DNA from: Ruegeria atlantica
Lineage (GTDB): Bacteria > Pseudomonadota > Alphaproteobacteria > Rhodobacterales > Rhodobacteraceae
Length of the DNA: 64,000 nt
Assembly (NCBI RefSeq): GCF_013032455.1
Contig: NZ_WQCF01000002.1
Span: 248,001-312,000 of the forward strand
Reading direction: 5' to 3'
The position numbers were made by a program, and so were the translations under genes. Each line of letters opens with the position of its first letter. The first letter of the stretch is position 1. The notes under the pieces were generated by a model. It made no database searches. It saw only the letters and a list, made by a program, of their open reading frames with translations, and had not been told where the DNA came from. This document shows, piece by piece, positions 28,014-36,412 of the stretch.

Positions 28014-28878
28014 TTTTCGCCCTCAGCTCTGAGTAAAGATAGGGAACCACGATGGCAAAGACGACCAGCATCATGATCATCGCGGACGAGGCCGCCTGAC
28101 CGATATCGCCGCGCGAAAATGCCATGGCGTACATATACGTGGCCGGCAAATCAGTCGCGTAGCCCGGACCGCCACCCGTCAGGGCGATGACAAGGTCAAA
28201 GCTCTTGATCGCGAGGTGGGCCAGCACGATGAAAGCAGACAGGAAGATCGGGGCCATCGAAGGGATGATGATCGCCGTGTAGATACGCCACGTCGGAATA
28301 CCATCGACCTGCGCGGCCTTGATGATTTCACCGTCCACCGAGCGCAAGCCCGCGAGGAACAGCGCCATAACGAAGCCCGAGCTTTGCCAGATCGCGGCCA
28401 TCACGATGGTGTAAATGGCGTAATCGGGGTTCACCAGCCAGTCGAATTCAAAGTTCGGAAAGCCCCAGCCCTGCACCATGGATTCGATGCCCAGACCCGG
28501 GTTCAGGATCCATTTCCAAGCGGTACCAGTCACGATCATCGACAGCGCCATCGGGTACAGGTAGATCGTGCGGATCGCCCCTTCGACGCGGATTTTCTGA
28601 TCCAGCAGGATCGCCAACAACAGGCCCAGCACCATCGCGATCACGATGAACAGCGCGCCAAAAATATACAGGTTGTTGATTGCCGTATCCCAGCGAGGGG
28701 AATCAAACAGGCGTTCATATTGGATGAAGCCCTTGATCTCGTATTTCGGCAACAATTTCGATCGGGTCAGCGACACCCATGCGGTCCATCCGATAAATCC
28801 GTAGACAAAGATCAATACGGCGATGAACGACGGTGCCAGCACCACCTTGGGCAGGTGGTTTTCCAGCCATTCGGACAT
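28006..28878 (-). CDS. Sugar ABC transporter permease (MalF/GtsB type)
   Basis: A 290-aa inner-membrane subunit with six membrane helices, starting MSEWLENHLPKVVLAPSFIA. The EAA docking loop is in GEIIKAAQVDGIPTWRIYTA near residue 195. A clear GGAGG ribosome site precedes the ATG. It lies downstream of the binding protein gene, from which it is separated by a 10-bp perfect stem-loop at 28899-28927. The N-terminal stretch LPKVVLAPSFIAVLIFVYGF resembles the GtsB permeases of pseudomonads as I remember them. Confidence 0.93.
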   Translation of the reverse strand: MSEWLENHLPKVVLAPSFIAVLIFVYGFIGWTAWVSLTRSKLLPKYEIKGFIQYERLFDSPRWDTAINNLYIFGALFIVIAMVLGLLLAILLDQKIRVEGAIRTIYLYPMALSMIVTGTAWKWILNPGLGIESMVQGWGFPNFEFDWLVNPDYAIYTIVMAAIWQSSGFVMALFLAGLRSVDGEIIKAAQVDGIPTWRIYTAIIIPSMAPIFLSAFIVLAHLAIKSFDLVIALTGGGPGYATDLPATYMYAMAFSRGDIGQAASSAMIMMLVVFAIVVPYLYSELRAKND

Positions 28879-28898
28879 TTTTTCCTCCGGGGAAAGAT

Positions 28899-28927
28899 GC
28901 TCTGCCCCTCACTATAGGGGGCAGAGC
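28899..28927 (-). promoter_or_regulatory. Intercistronic stem-loop between binding protein and permease genes
   Basis: A perfect 10-bp inverted repeat, GCTCTGCCCC - 9 nt - GGGGCAGAGC, lies nine bases after the binding protein stop and 20 bases before the permease start. There is no T-run after it, so it is probably not a full terminator. Such hairpins protect the upstream binding-protein message from 3' decay and give it higher expression than the membrane genes. Confidence 0.7.
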
Positions 28928-28935
28928 GTGTTGGA

Positions 28936-30180
28936 TCAGTAGCTGTTTGCCACTGCGTCCGCCAGTTGCTGAACCGCGTCAGCCGAGGACATATCCGAGT
29001 TGAAATGCGCGGTCACAACGTCCGTAATCGCACCGGACTGCGACCCGCGCAGCGCCATACCGTGGGCATAGGACGGCAGCAGCGAGCCCGCAGCCGAGGT
29101 CGAACCCATGTCTTCGGCCGACAGGTTGGCGCAGATGTCGAAATCATCCAGCGCCACGTCGGTGCGCGCGGGGATCGAGCCTTTGTTCAGGTTGAACACT
29201 TTCTGGAAGTTCGGTGCGACGATCAGCTTGGCCAGCAGGTCCTGACCGGCTTTCTTGTCGTCACCGTCGACATCGAACATGGCAAAGCTGTCGACGTTGT
29301 AGAGGTATCCGTCGCCGGGGGTCGAGGCGCACAGGAAGTCCTCGCCGGGGGTCTTGCCCGCCGCCAGAAACTCACCCTTGGCCCAGTCGCCCATGATCTG
29401 GAACGCCGCTTCGCCATTCATCACCATGGCCGTGGCAAGGTTCCAGTCACGGCCCGAGAAGTTCTCGTCCACATATCCACGCATGGTCCGCATCTGATCA
29501 AAGACCTGAACCATCGTGTCTGAGGTCAGCGCCTCGGGGTCCAGATCAACCAGTGCCTTTTGGTAGAACTCAGGTCCGCCAATACCCAACAGAACTGCTT
29601 CAAACACGGTAGCGTCCTGCCAGGACTGCCCACCATGGGCCAGCGGGATCACACCGGCATCCATAAGCTTGACGGCGGCGGCGTTGAACTCGTCCCATGT
29701 GGTCGGCATCTCGATGCCGTTGGCGGCCAGGATATCGGCATTGGCCCAGATCCAGTCAACACGGTGCACGTTCACGGGCGCAGCGCACCATGCGCCTTCG
29801 CACATCATGTGGCCTGCAATGGATGCAGGCAGCACATCCGCCCAACCTTCGGCCTCGGCCACAGATGAGATATCGGCCAGAACGCCCTCTTCGTACCATT
29901 CCTGAATGGCGGGGCCTTTCAGCTGAACGGCGGTCGGCGCGTTGCCTGCTAAAACCCGGGCGCGCAGCGCGGTCATCGCGGCGTCACCACCGCCACCAGC
30001 GACTGGCATATCCGTCCATGTACCGCCATTTGAGGCGAACTCTTCCTGCAGAACGGCCACCGATTTGGCTTCACCGCCCGAGGTCCACCAATGCAGAACC
30101 TCAGCCTGAGGTTCGGCCACAGCCGACGATCCTGCCACAACGGCCAGTGTCGAAACGGTGGCAAATGCAAAACGCTTCAT
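28936..30180 (-). CDS. Sugar ABC transporter substrate-binding protein (glucose/mannose type)
   Basis: A 414-aa periplasmic protein with a signal peptide (MKRFAFATVSTLAVVAGSSA). The mature N-terminus VLHWWTSGGEAKSVAVLQEE and the DMPVAGGGGDAAMTALRARV segment match what I recall of the Pseudomonas GtsA-type glucose/mannose binding proteins. A LAHGGQSWQDATVFEAVLLG stretch is also shared. It is the first gene of the operon, with GGAGG upstream, and diverges from a two-component system across 219 bases. Specificity for glucose is inferred from this resemblance. Confidence 0.92.
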   Translation of the reverse strand: MKRFAFATVSTLAVVAGSSAVAEPQAEVLHWWTSGGEAKSVAVLQEEFASNGGTWTDMPVAGGGGDAAMTALRARVLAGNAPTAVQLKGPAIQEWYEEGVLADISSVAEAEGWADVLPASIAGHMMCEGAWCAAPVNVHRVDWIWANADILAANGIEMPTTWDEFNAAAVKLMDAGVIPLAHGGQSWQDATVFEAVLLGIGGPEFYQKALVDLDPEALTSDTMVQVFDQMRTMRGYVDENFSGRDWNLATAMVMNGEAAFQIMGDWAKGEFLAAGKTPGEDFLCASTPGDGYLYNVDSFAMFDVDGDDKKAGQDLLAKLIVAPNFQKVFNLNKGSIPARTDVALDDFDICANLSAEDMGSTSAAGSLLPSYAHGMALRGSQSGAITDVVTAHFNSDMSSADAVQQLADAVANSY

Positions 30181-30310
30181 GTCGTGTCTCCTCCCTAGAG
30201 AACATAGTGACTGCTAATGCAGCAATGCCCGCCATAGTGAGGTCAGAAAACTGTCTGGCAACGCAGAATCCGCGCCAAAACCCTGCACTCGCCCAATTTT
30301 TCACCGCTTT

Positions 30311-30356
30311 TGTTACAGCGTGTTACTTTGACATTGAATCTGTTTCCGTTCGTTAC
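30311..30356. promoter_or_regulatory. Helically phased GTTAC repeats, candidate OmpR-type operator
   Basis: TGTTAC occurs at 30311 and 30321, TGTTTC at 30341 and CGTTAC at 30351, all spaced in exact multiples of 10 bases. Direct repeats one helical turn apart are how OmpR/PhoB-family regulators bind as tandem dimers. The site lies 44 bases before the response regulator start and in the divergent region with the sugar operon, so it could control both. Confidence 0.55.
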
Positions 30357-30399
30357 AATGGATGATGACGGAGGAGCAGAAACTGGGAGGACAAGCTGC

Positions 30400-31137
30400 G
30401 TGAGCATTCCGCGACTTTTGGTGGTGGATGACGACCCCGAGATGCGGTCGATGATGACCCAATTCCTGCATAAGAACGGGTTCATTGCCCTGCCCGCCAG
30501 TTCGGAAAATGAAATCCGGTCGCATCTGACCTCTGGCCGGATCGACCTGATCCTGCTGGACGTGATGCTGGGGGACGAAAACGGGGTCGAAATCTGCGCC
30601 CGGCTGCGCGCAGAACAGGATGTGCCAATCATCCTGGTCTCGGCCCTGTCTGCCGATCATCAGCGCATGGCAGGGTATGAGGTCGGGGCCGATGACTATA
30701 TCGCCAAGCCTTTCAATCCACAGCTTCTGCTGGCCCGGGTTCGCGCGGTGATGCAGCGCGCCCGACGCACGCCTTCGCTGGCCTATCGCCGCCGAACCAA
30801 GAGTTTCCAGTTCAACGGCTGGAGCTATGACGGCAAACGCGATGAAGTGCATTCGCCCGAGGGCTATCTGGTCTCACTGTCGCAACGGGAAACGGCGCTG
30901 CTCAAGGTTTTGCTGGCCAATCCGCATATCCCCCTGACCCGGGATGAGATCGCCGCCGCGTTGGATGTCACCGGCAGTGCTGACAAGCCCGAGGCGCAGG
31001 GCCGCGCCATCGACATGCTGGTCGGACGGTTGCGATCCAAGATCGAGGCCAACCCGAAAGACCCGCAGATGCTGCGCACCGAACGCGGGGTCGGCTATGT
31101 CTTTGCTGCCGAAGTATCGATGGAAGAGGACGCATGA
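30400..31137 (+). CDS. OmpR-family response regulator
   Basis: A 245-aa regulator from the GTG at 30400, chosen for GGGAGG nine bases upstream; a longer frame from 30310 has no good site. The receiver has the acidic pair D10-D11-D12, phospho-acceptor D54 in LILLDVMLGDENG, S81 and K103 in DDYIAKPF. The C-terminal winged helix (about residues 140-240) includes LSQRETALLKVLL and a long loop before RAIDMLVGRLRSKIE, then RTERGVGYVF. It overlaps the kinase gene by 4 bases. By analogy to GltR/GtrS next to glucose transporter genes in pseudomonads, it may control the adjacent sugar operon. Confidence 0.93.
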   Translation: MSIPRLLVVDDDPEMRSMMTQFLHKNGFIALPASSENEIRSHLTSGRIDLILLDVMLGDENGVEICARLRAEQDVPIILVSALSADHQRMAGYEVGADDYIAKPFNPQLLLARVRAVMQRARRTPSLAYRRRTKSFQFNGWSYDGKRDEVHSPEGYLVSLSQRETALLKVLLANPHIPLTRDEIAAALDVTGSADKPEAQGRAIDMLVGRLRSKIEANPKDPQMLRTERGVGYVFAAEVSMEEDA

Positions 31138-32585
31138 CAGCGCGTGCCCCGCGCCTGCGCAGCCTGGGCTGGATCTGGACCGGAGCGGCCTTTGCCTCGG
31201 GCCTGCTGTCCGCCGGTCTTTGGTTCGCCTCAGCCCGTGCATGGGACCAGTTTCTAACCAGAGCCTATGTCGCCGGGTTTGCTGTTTACGAAGAGTTGCG
31301 CGTGGGCCAGATACCTCCGCCGGGGATCACCATCACCCCCTTGCCACCAGAGGCGGCGAAACTGGCAGATGCCGGAAAATTCGAGCAATTACCGGGCCTG
31401 TCGGATCGTAGCTTTGTCACCAACCTTTCGATTCTGACCGACAACGCCGCCCCGCTTGCCGGGCGCGAACTGACGCTGGCGGTGATGTCCGACCGGCTGG
31501 TCTATCCGGTTTCGGATATCATGTCGCGCCTCGACCAGATTGGGCCTGAGAAACTGGGCAATCTGACCCGTCTACTGGCCACCTATTGCAGCGAACCGAT
31601 CCTGATCGCACAGTTCGGGCGCAGTGAGTGGAAGAAGGTGGACGGCACCGATGTCTGGGGCTGCAAAGCTGCCCCTGCCGATCTGCGCCTGCCTGCCATT
31701 CTGGCCGCGATTGTGGCGCTGGCGGTCATACTGACCTCGGTTGGCAATGTTTCGGACAGCTTCACCCGCTTTGCAACCGCGCTGCGTGACCGCAAGCGCC
31801 GGGGCGGGCCGAACAGTTATGACGCCGATGGTCCGGCGGAATTGCGCGAGATTGTTTCGGCTGTGAACGCGCATTTGGATGATGAAAGGATGCAGCTGGA
31901 AAAGCGCGCAACGGTATTGTCCGGCGTCAGCCACGACCTCGGAACCCCAGCGACGCGTGTTCGTTTACGAGCCGCGCTGATCGCCGATGACGAGCTACGC
32001 GAAAAGCTTGAGGCCGACGTAGACCAGATGACCGGCATGATCGAAAGTGTTCTGACCTATACCAGGTCAGAGCTCAGCGTTGAGGAGCCGCAACAGATTT
32101 CGTTGACCGCCTTGGTCGAGTCCTTGGTCGCCGATTACCAGGACATGGACCTGCCAGTAACGCTAAGGAAAATCGATCCGGTCGCTGTCGAAGGAGCGCC
32201 TTCGGTCTTCATGTCCCGTCGCGGGCATGGATCATTGCCGGAAACGCGGCGCATGTTGGTAATGGGGCGGCCGATTTCTCTGAGACGTGCGCTGACCAAC
32301 CTGATCGACAACGCGTTGAAATATGGTCGCCACGCCGAGGTTCAACTGGAAACCGATGCCCGCACGGCCACTATTACAGTTGAAGACAAGGGTGCTGACC
32401 TTTCCGTCTCAGACATAGAGGCCCTGATGGCACCATTCCGGCGGGGTTCCAATATCGGATCGTCCGATGGGTTCGGTCTGGGTCTGACCATCGCCGCAAC
32501 CGTTGCAGAGCAACATGGCGGCGCGCTGAGTTTCGAAGCCGGAGATCAAGGCTTGCGGGCACGGCTGCAAATCACCCGGCAATGA
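31134..32585 (+). CDS. Sensor histidine kinase
   Basis: A 483-aa membrane kinase. One membrane helix is near residues 12-32 and a second near 186-204 (LPAILAAIVALAVILTSVG), leaving a periplasmic sensor of about 150 residues with two cysteines (YCSEP and WGCKA). A HAMP-like linker follows, then the H box with H267 in VSHDLGTPATRVRLRA, the N box NLIDNALKYG and the G box FGLGLTIAATVAEQHGG. The HDLGTP variant in place of HDLRTP is seen in this kinase group. It pairs with the overlapping response regulator and likely reads a periplasmic sugar signal or a binding-protein complex. Confidence 0.93.
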   Translation: MTARAPRLRSLGWIWTGAAFASGLLSAGLWFASARAWDQFLTRAYVAGFAVYEELRVGQIPPPGITITPLPPEAAKLADAGKFEQLPGLSDRSFVTNLSILTDNAAPLAGRELTLAVMSDRLVYPVSDIMSRLDQIGPEKLGNLTRLLATYCSEPILIAQFGRSEWKKVDGTDVWGCKAAPADLRLPAILAAIVALAVILTSVGNVSDSFTRFATALRDRKRRGGPNSYDADGPAELREIVSAVNAHLDDERMQLEKRATVLSGVSHDLGTPATRVRLRAALIADDELREKLEADVDQMTGMIESVLTYTRSELSVEEPQQISLTALVESLVADYQDMDLPVTLRKIDPVAVEGAPSVFMSRRGHGSLPETRRMLVMGRPISLRRALTNLIDNALKYGRHAEVQLETDARTATITVEDKGADLSVSDIEALMAPFRRGSNIGSSDGFGLGLTIAATVAEQHGGALSFEAGDQGLRARLQITRQ

Positions 32586-32589
32586 TAGT

Positions 32590-33324
32590 TCAGGTCATGT
32601 AACTGCGCACCAGCGCCCCGGCGATAAGCGACCATCCATCGGCTATGACAAAGAAGGCCAGCTTGAACGGAAGCGATACAGTCGCAGGCGGCACCATCAT
32701 CATCCCCATCGACATCAGTACCGCGGCCACCACCAGATCAATGATCAGAAATGGCAGGAAGATCAGGAATCCGATCTGAAAAGCCCGTGCAATCTCGGAC
32801 AGCATGAAGGACGGCATCAGGATCGACAGTGGAGCATCGGGCGCTAACGCAATTGCGTCTCCGCCGGGGCGCAATGCTGCCATGGCGTGAAACGTGTTGG
32901 GGTCCAGCCTTGCGGCCATGAACGAACGGAAGGGTTGAATGGCGATCTGCAGCGCCAGTTCGACCCCCACGGTTTCGTCGATCATCGGTCGGATACCGGT
33001 GGTCCATGCCTCGGTAAACACCGGTTCCATGATGAAATAGGTCAGGAACATCGCGAGGCTGACGATCAGCATGTTGGGCGGCGATTGTTGCAAGCCGATG
33101 CCCTGCCGCAGAATGGCCAGCACGGTGATCAGAAACGGGAAACAAGTGACCATGATCGCCAGTCCCGGCGCAAGGCTTAGGATGGTGATCAATAGAATCA
33201 GCTGAATTGTCCGTGCCGAGATCGAGCCGCCCTCGCCCAGTGACAGCGACAGCTCCTGCGCCGCGGCGAGCGAAGGGAACAGCGTTGCCAGTACGGCCAC
33301 AAGCCAGAGCAGACGCCGCATCAA
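32590..33324 (-). CDS. fliP: Flagellar export apparatus protein FliP
   Basis: A 244-aa core component of the flagellar type III export gate. Residues 1-23 are a cleavable signal peptide (MMRRLLWLVAVLATLFPSLA). The family stretches are LAPGLAIMVTCFPFLITVLA, RQGIGLQQSPPNMLIVSLAM and the C-terminal VDLVVAAVLMSMGMMMVPP-like run (IIDLVVAAVLMSMGMMMVPP). Its start overlaps the fliN stop by 4 bases. It is the last gene of the minus-strand fliF-fliH-fliN-fliP operon and its stop faces that of the histidine kinase 4 bases away. Confidence 0.96.
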   Translation of the reverse strand: MMRRLLWLVAVLATLFPSLAAAQELSLSLGEGGSISARTIQLILLITILSLAPGLAIMVTCFPFLITVLAILRQGIGLQQSPPNMLIVSLAMFLTYFIMEPVFTEAWTTGIRPMIDETVGVELALQIAIQPFRSFMAARLDPNTFHAMAALRPGGDAIALAPDAPLSILMPSFMLSEIARAFQIGFLIFLPFLIIDLVVAAVLMSMGMMMVPPATVSLPFKLAFFVIADGWSLIAGALVRSYMT

Positions 33325-33608
33325 CCGATTCCGTTTTGCAAATCCGCGATCTCGGTCAGGCGCACAGCAAGCTGCCCAGCTGGATCGCCCTCGACTTCTT
33401 CCAGCTGGCCACGGGCGACCAGTTGATCCCCGACATACAGGTCCACTGGGTCTTCGATCCGCTTGTCCAGCGTCAGAACGGCGTTTTCGCCCATGTTCAG
33501 CAAATCACGGATGAGTGGACGCGCGCGCCCAACCGAGACCGTCACCTCAATCGGAACTGCTTCAAACGGATTGGCTTTTTCGGGTTTTGGGGTCTGGGGA
33601 TCACTCAT
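33321..33608 (-). CDS. fliN: Flagellar motor switch protein FliN (SpoA domain)
   Basis: A short, 95-aa C-ring protein that consists almost only of the SpoA domain: VPIEVTVSVGRARPLIRDLL, then GENAVLTLDKRIEDPVDLYV and VGDQLVARGQLEEVEGDPAG. It forms the base of the switch complex with FliM and binds FliH. It overlaps fliH by 8 bases and fliP by 4. FliM and FliG are not in the window. Confidence 0.93.
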   Translation of the reverse strand: MSDPQTPKPEKANPFEAVPIEVTVSVGRARPLIRDLLNMGENAVLTLDKRIEDPVDLYVGDQLVARGQLEEVEGDPAGQLAVRLTEIADLQNGIG

Positions 33609-34197
33609 TGTTCATTGCCTCTTTTGCCTCGAATACATACGCGTCAAATGCCTCTGCGACCGAGGCGAGCAGACCACTGCAATCCACCTCGCGCTGGGAT
33701 GTACCGACCTGCAACCGCGCTTGCCCTGGCTCAAGCGATAGGTCTTCAATCACGCGGGTAGGCAGCGATAGGTCTGGGGGCAGCAGCGCATCGACGTCAG
33801 CCGCACATCCTTTAGGAACATATATCTGCATGGGCTGGCCGATCTGCTCACGTGCCATATCGATAAGTTGTTCGACCAGCCGGGTGGCAAAGCCTCGGTC
33901 CAGCATTTCGGGCAGGACGACATTCACCAGGCTTTGGAACATCGCCTCCAGCGACAGGGTCATGCGGCTGGTCGCTTCGTGATATGTAAAGGACATATCC
34001 TCCAAAGATCTGTCCAGAATAGTCGAAATCTGACCCCGGCTTTGCTCTTGCGCCTGAACCGCGTCTTCCCATCCGGCGCTATAGCCCTGTTCGAAAGCAG
34101 CCAGCCGGTGTTCCTCCAAGGTCTCCTCATCCAGTAGCTGAAGCTTGCCGCCCTCGGCCTGCAACGTGAAATCCTGAAGAAGATGAGCAATCGACAT
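33601..34197 (-). CDS. fliH: FliH-like flagellar assembly protein
   Basis: A 198-aa protein between fliF and fliN, the usual place of fliH. The N-terminal part has LEEHRLAAFEQGYSAGWEDA, the glycine-and-aromatic helix seen in FliH before the ATPase-binding region, and the C-terminal half has EMLDRGFATRLVEQLIDMAR followed by beta strands. FliH regulates the export ATPase FliI and links it to FliN. In this bacterial group it is divergent and often unnamed, so the call rests on position plus these stretches. Its start shares one base with the fliF stop (TGATG). Confidence 0.75.
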   Translation of the reverse strand: MSIAHLLQDFTLQAEGGKLQLLDEETLEEHRLAAFEQGYSAGWEDAVQAQEQSRGQISTILDRSLEDMSFTYHEATSRMTLSLEAMFQSLVNVVLPEMLDRGFATRLVEQLIDMAREQIGQPMQIYVPKGCAADVDALLPPDLSLPTRVIEDLSLEPGQARLQVGTSQREVDCSGLLASVAEAFDAYVFEAKEAMNNE

Positions 34198-35792
34198 CAG
34201 ACACGCTCCTCACCTTCTTCAAGCCAACTGCGCAAGATTTCGACAGTCTCTTCCTGCTTGTCGCCAATCATCGCCCGCAGACGATCCACCGGATCAGCGC
34301 CCTGCTGCACAGCCAACGCCGGAACGCCCCCAGCAGGCGCTTGCTCTGGAAAGGGGGTGAATTGACCGCTCTCGTCGGTTGCAATTTCGCCGGTCAGAAC
34401 AGCTTCGGCTTCAGATTGTGCACCAGCGGGCAGCAATGCAGGGGCCGTCACGGGATTGGTCAGGATCGGGCGGATCACGAATAACCCAAGCACCAGCGAG
34501 ACAAGTGCCAGAACCACCATCTGGATCAGCGACATCGCATCGAAGTGCACTTTTTGCCAGATCGACGTTGAAGCAAGCGTACCTTGTGGCTCAACTACCG
34601 GAAGGTTCAGGGATTTCAAGGTAATGACATCCCCGCGTTCCGCATCAAAACCCACGGCTGACGCCACCAACTCTTTCAGCGCATCCATCTCGGCCTCAGG
34701 CATCGGTTCAAAAGTTTCTGCTCCAGCAGCATCCACAGATCGCGTTCCATTGACCAGAACCGCCACCGTCAGCCGTTTGATCGCACCGGGGGCATTGTGA
34801 ACCTCCAACTCGGTTTCCGAGACCTCATAATTCACCCGCTCCCTCGTCTGGGTCGCGTTGGAATTCGATTCGTCCCCGCCAGCGCCATCACCATCTGGCA
34901 AGTTCGAAGCCACGGTGACATCAGCGGACTGGTTGCGAGCGCTGTCCGAACGCTCCTCGATATCGGTGCTGATCGCGACGCGGCCATTGGGGTCAAAACG
35001 GCGTTCACGAATGGATTCTGTTTTGGTCACCGTATCAACGCTGACCTCAACCACAGCATTACCCGTGCCAACGCGCGCCTCGACAAGCCGCATCACCCGC
35101 TCGCGCAACTGGCGTGCCTTGTCATCAGCGGTATCAGCGGCAACGGCAGTTTCCTGCCCCCCGATCACCGATCCGTTTGAATCGACCACCGTGACATTCT
35201 CGGGCGCCATACCGCTGACTGCCGAGGCGACAAGAAAACGGATCGCCTTGGCCTGATCGGCCGTGATCTGAGCCCCGGACGGCACCAGATAAACAGAGGC
35301 CGTCGGCGCAACGCTACGCTGAAATGGATTGTTCGAGCCATTGGCGATATGCACCCGCGCCTGACTGACATGTGGGCTGCCGACTATTGTACGGGCCAGT
35401 TCACCCTCTTTCGCACGCCAATAGGCAGCGTCGAACATCTGTGACGTGGTGCCAAACCCGCTGAGTGAATCAAGCAGTTCATAGCCTTGATTTCCATTGG
35501 CGGGCAGGCCCTCGCTGGCCAGTGTCAGACGCAGCTCATCCCGCTGCGAACCGGGCACATATATCGAGCCGCCCCGAACCTCGTACGGGACCCCACGCTG
35601 GTCCAGCGAGCGGACGATATCCCCCGCCGCACCGCTTTCCAGCCCGGCATAGAGCAAGGTCATTGAGGGCGCTGTCACCAGTCGCGACATCGTCAGAACC
35701 CCGAGGAATACCAGTACGACCGCACCGGCGACGATGATTTGTTTACGCCTGTCCAAACTTGCCCAGACAGTTCCGATCTGCTGCACGCTCAC
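34197..35792 (-). CDS. fliF: Flagellar MS-ring protein FliF
   Basis: A 531-aa inner-membrane ring protein. The first membrane helix is near residues 18-40 and the second near 430-450 (SLIQMVVLALVSLVLGLFVI). The periplasmic ring-building motifs include MTLLYAGLESGAAGDIVRSL and the LPANGNQGYELLDSLSGFG and EGELARTI(V) stretches. The C-terminal tail RLRAMIGDKQEETVEILRSW is the FliG-binding segment. It is the first gene of the minus-strand flagellar operon and diverges from fliL across 113 bases. Confidence 0.96.
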   Translation of the reverse strand: MSVQQIGTVWASLDRRKQIIVAGAVVLVFLGVLTMSRLVTAPSMTLLYAGLESGAAGDIVRSLDQRGVPYEVRGGSIYVPGSQRDELRLTLASEGLPANGNQGYELLDSLSGFGTTSQMFDAAYWRAKEGELARTIVGSPHVSQARVHIANGSNNPFQRSVAPTASVYLVPSGAQITADQAKAIRFLVASAVSGMAPENVTVVDSNGSVIGGQETAVAADTADDKARQLRERVMRLVEARVGTGNAVVEVSVDTVTKTESIRERRFDPNGRVAISTDIEERSDSARNQSADVTVASNLPDGDGAGGDESNSNATQTRERVNYEVSETELEVHNAPGAIKRLTVAVLVNGTRSVDAAGAETFEPMPEAEMDALKELVASAVGFDAERGDVITLKSLNLPVVEPQGTLASTSIWQKVHFDAMSLIQMVVLALVSLVLGLFVIRPILTNPVTAPALLPAGAQSEAEAVLTGEIATDESGQFTPFPEQAPAGGVPALAVQQGADPVDRLRAMIGDKQEETVEILRSWLEEGEERV

Positions 35793-35905
35793 CTCCGACT
35801 CGCCGACATTCTGCCCGACGCATCCCTTGTTTGGACGATTGCCCTTAACAATCGGTTAGTCCCTGCCGGGTTATGACGATTGCAGAACGGATAAATGAGG
35901 ACGCC

Positions 35906-36403
35906 ATGGCTGACGCGACTGCAGAACAGGCAGAAGCCCCAGATAAATCTGGGAAAAAGGGGATGATCATCGGGGTGATTCTGGCCGTTATCGGGGCTGG
36001 GACAGGCTTTTTCCTGACGTCCTCTGGGCTGCTACCCTTTGGGGGAAAGCCCACGACGGAAGAGGTCGGGGAAAAGGGAAAAGACAAGTCCGTAGTGGCC
36101 TTGCCGCAGGTGGGGTTTATCGACCTGCCGCCAGTGATCGTCTCGGTAAACGCAGGCGATTCGCGGCATTTGAAGTTTCACGCGCAGCTTGAGGTGAAAA
36201 GCGAACACATCCCCGACGTTGAAAAGATGAAACCGCGAATCATGGACGTCCTGAATGGTTACCTGCGCGCGGTCGAAGTGTCTGACCTTGAGGATTCGCT
36301 CGCCCTGATGCGCATCCGCGGCCACCTTCTGCGGCGCATCGAACTCGTCGTCGGTGAGGGGCGTGTACGCGATGTCCTCGTCATGGAATTTGTACTGAAT
36401 TAG
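35906..36403 (+). CDS. fliL: Flagellar basal-body protein FliL
   Basis: A 165-aa single-pass inner-membrane protein that lies next to the stator and supports torque. I take the ATG at 35906 (GAGGA upstream) over an in-frame ATG at 35873. The membrane helix is GMIIGVILAVIGAGTGFFLT near residues 20-40. The periplasmic domain has VGFIDLPPVIVSVNAGDSRH and ends DVLVMEFVLN, typical of FliL. It opens a plus-strand run continuing through motE, motA and a large periplasmic protein gene. Confidence 0.93.
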   Translation: MADATAEQAEAPDKSGKKGMIIGVILAVIGAGTGFFLTSSGLLPFGGKPTTEEVGEKGKDKSVVALPQVGFIDLPPVIVSVNAGDSRHLKFHAQLEVKSEHIPDVEKMKPRIMDVLNGYLRAVEVSDLEDSLALMRIRGHLLRRIELVVGEGRVRDVLVMEFVLN

Positions 36404-36412
36404 GAGGCGGAC

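Noticed and set aside
30329-30357. TTGACA and TACAAT as a promoter for the response regulator
   Set aside because: The spacing is about 20 bases, too long for a standard sigma-70 promoter; the phased repeats explain the region better.
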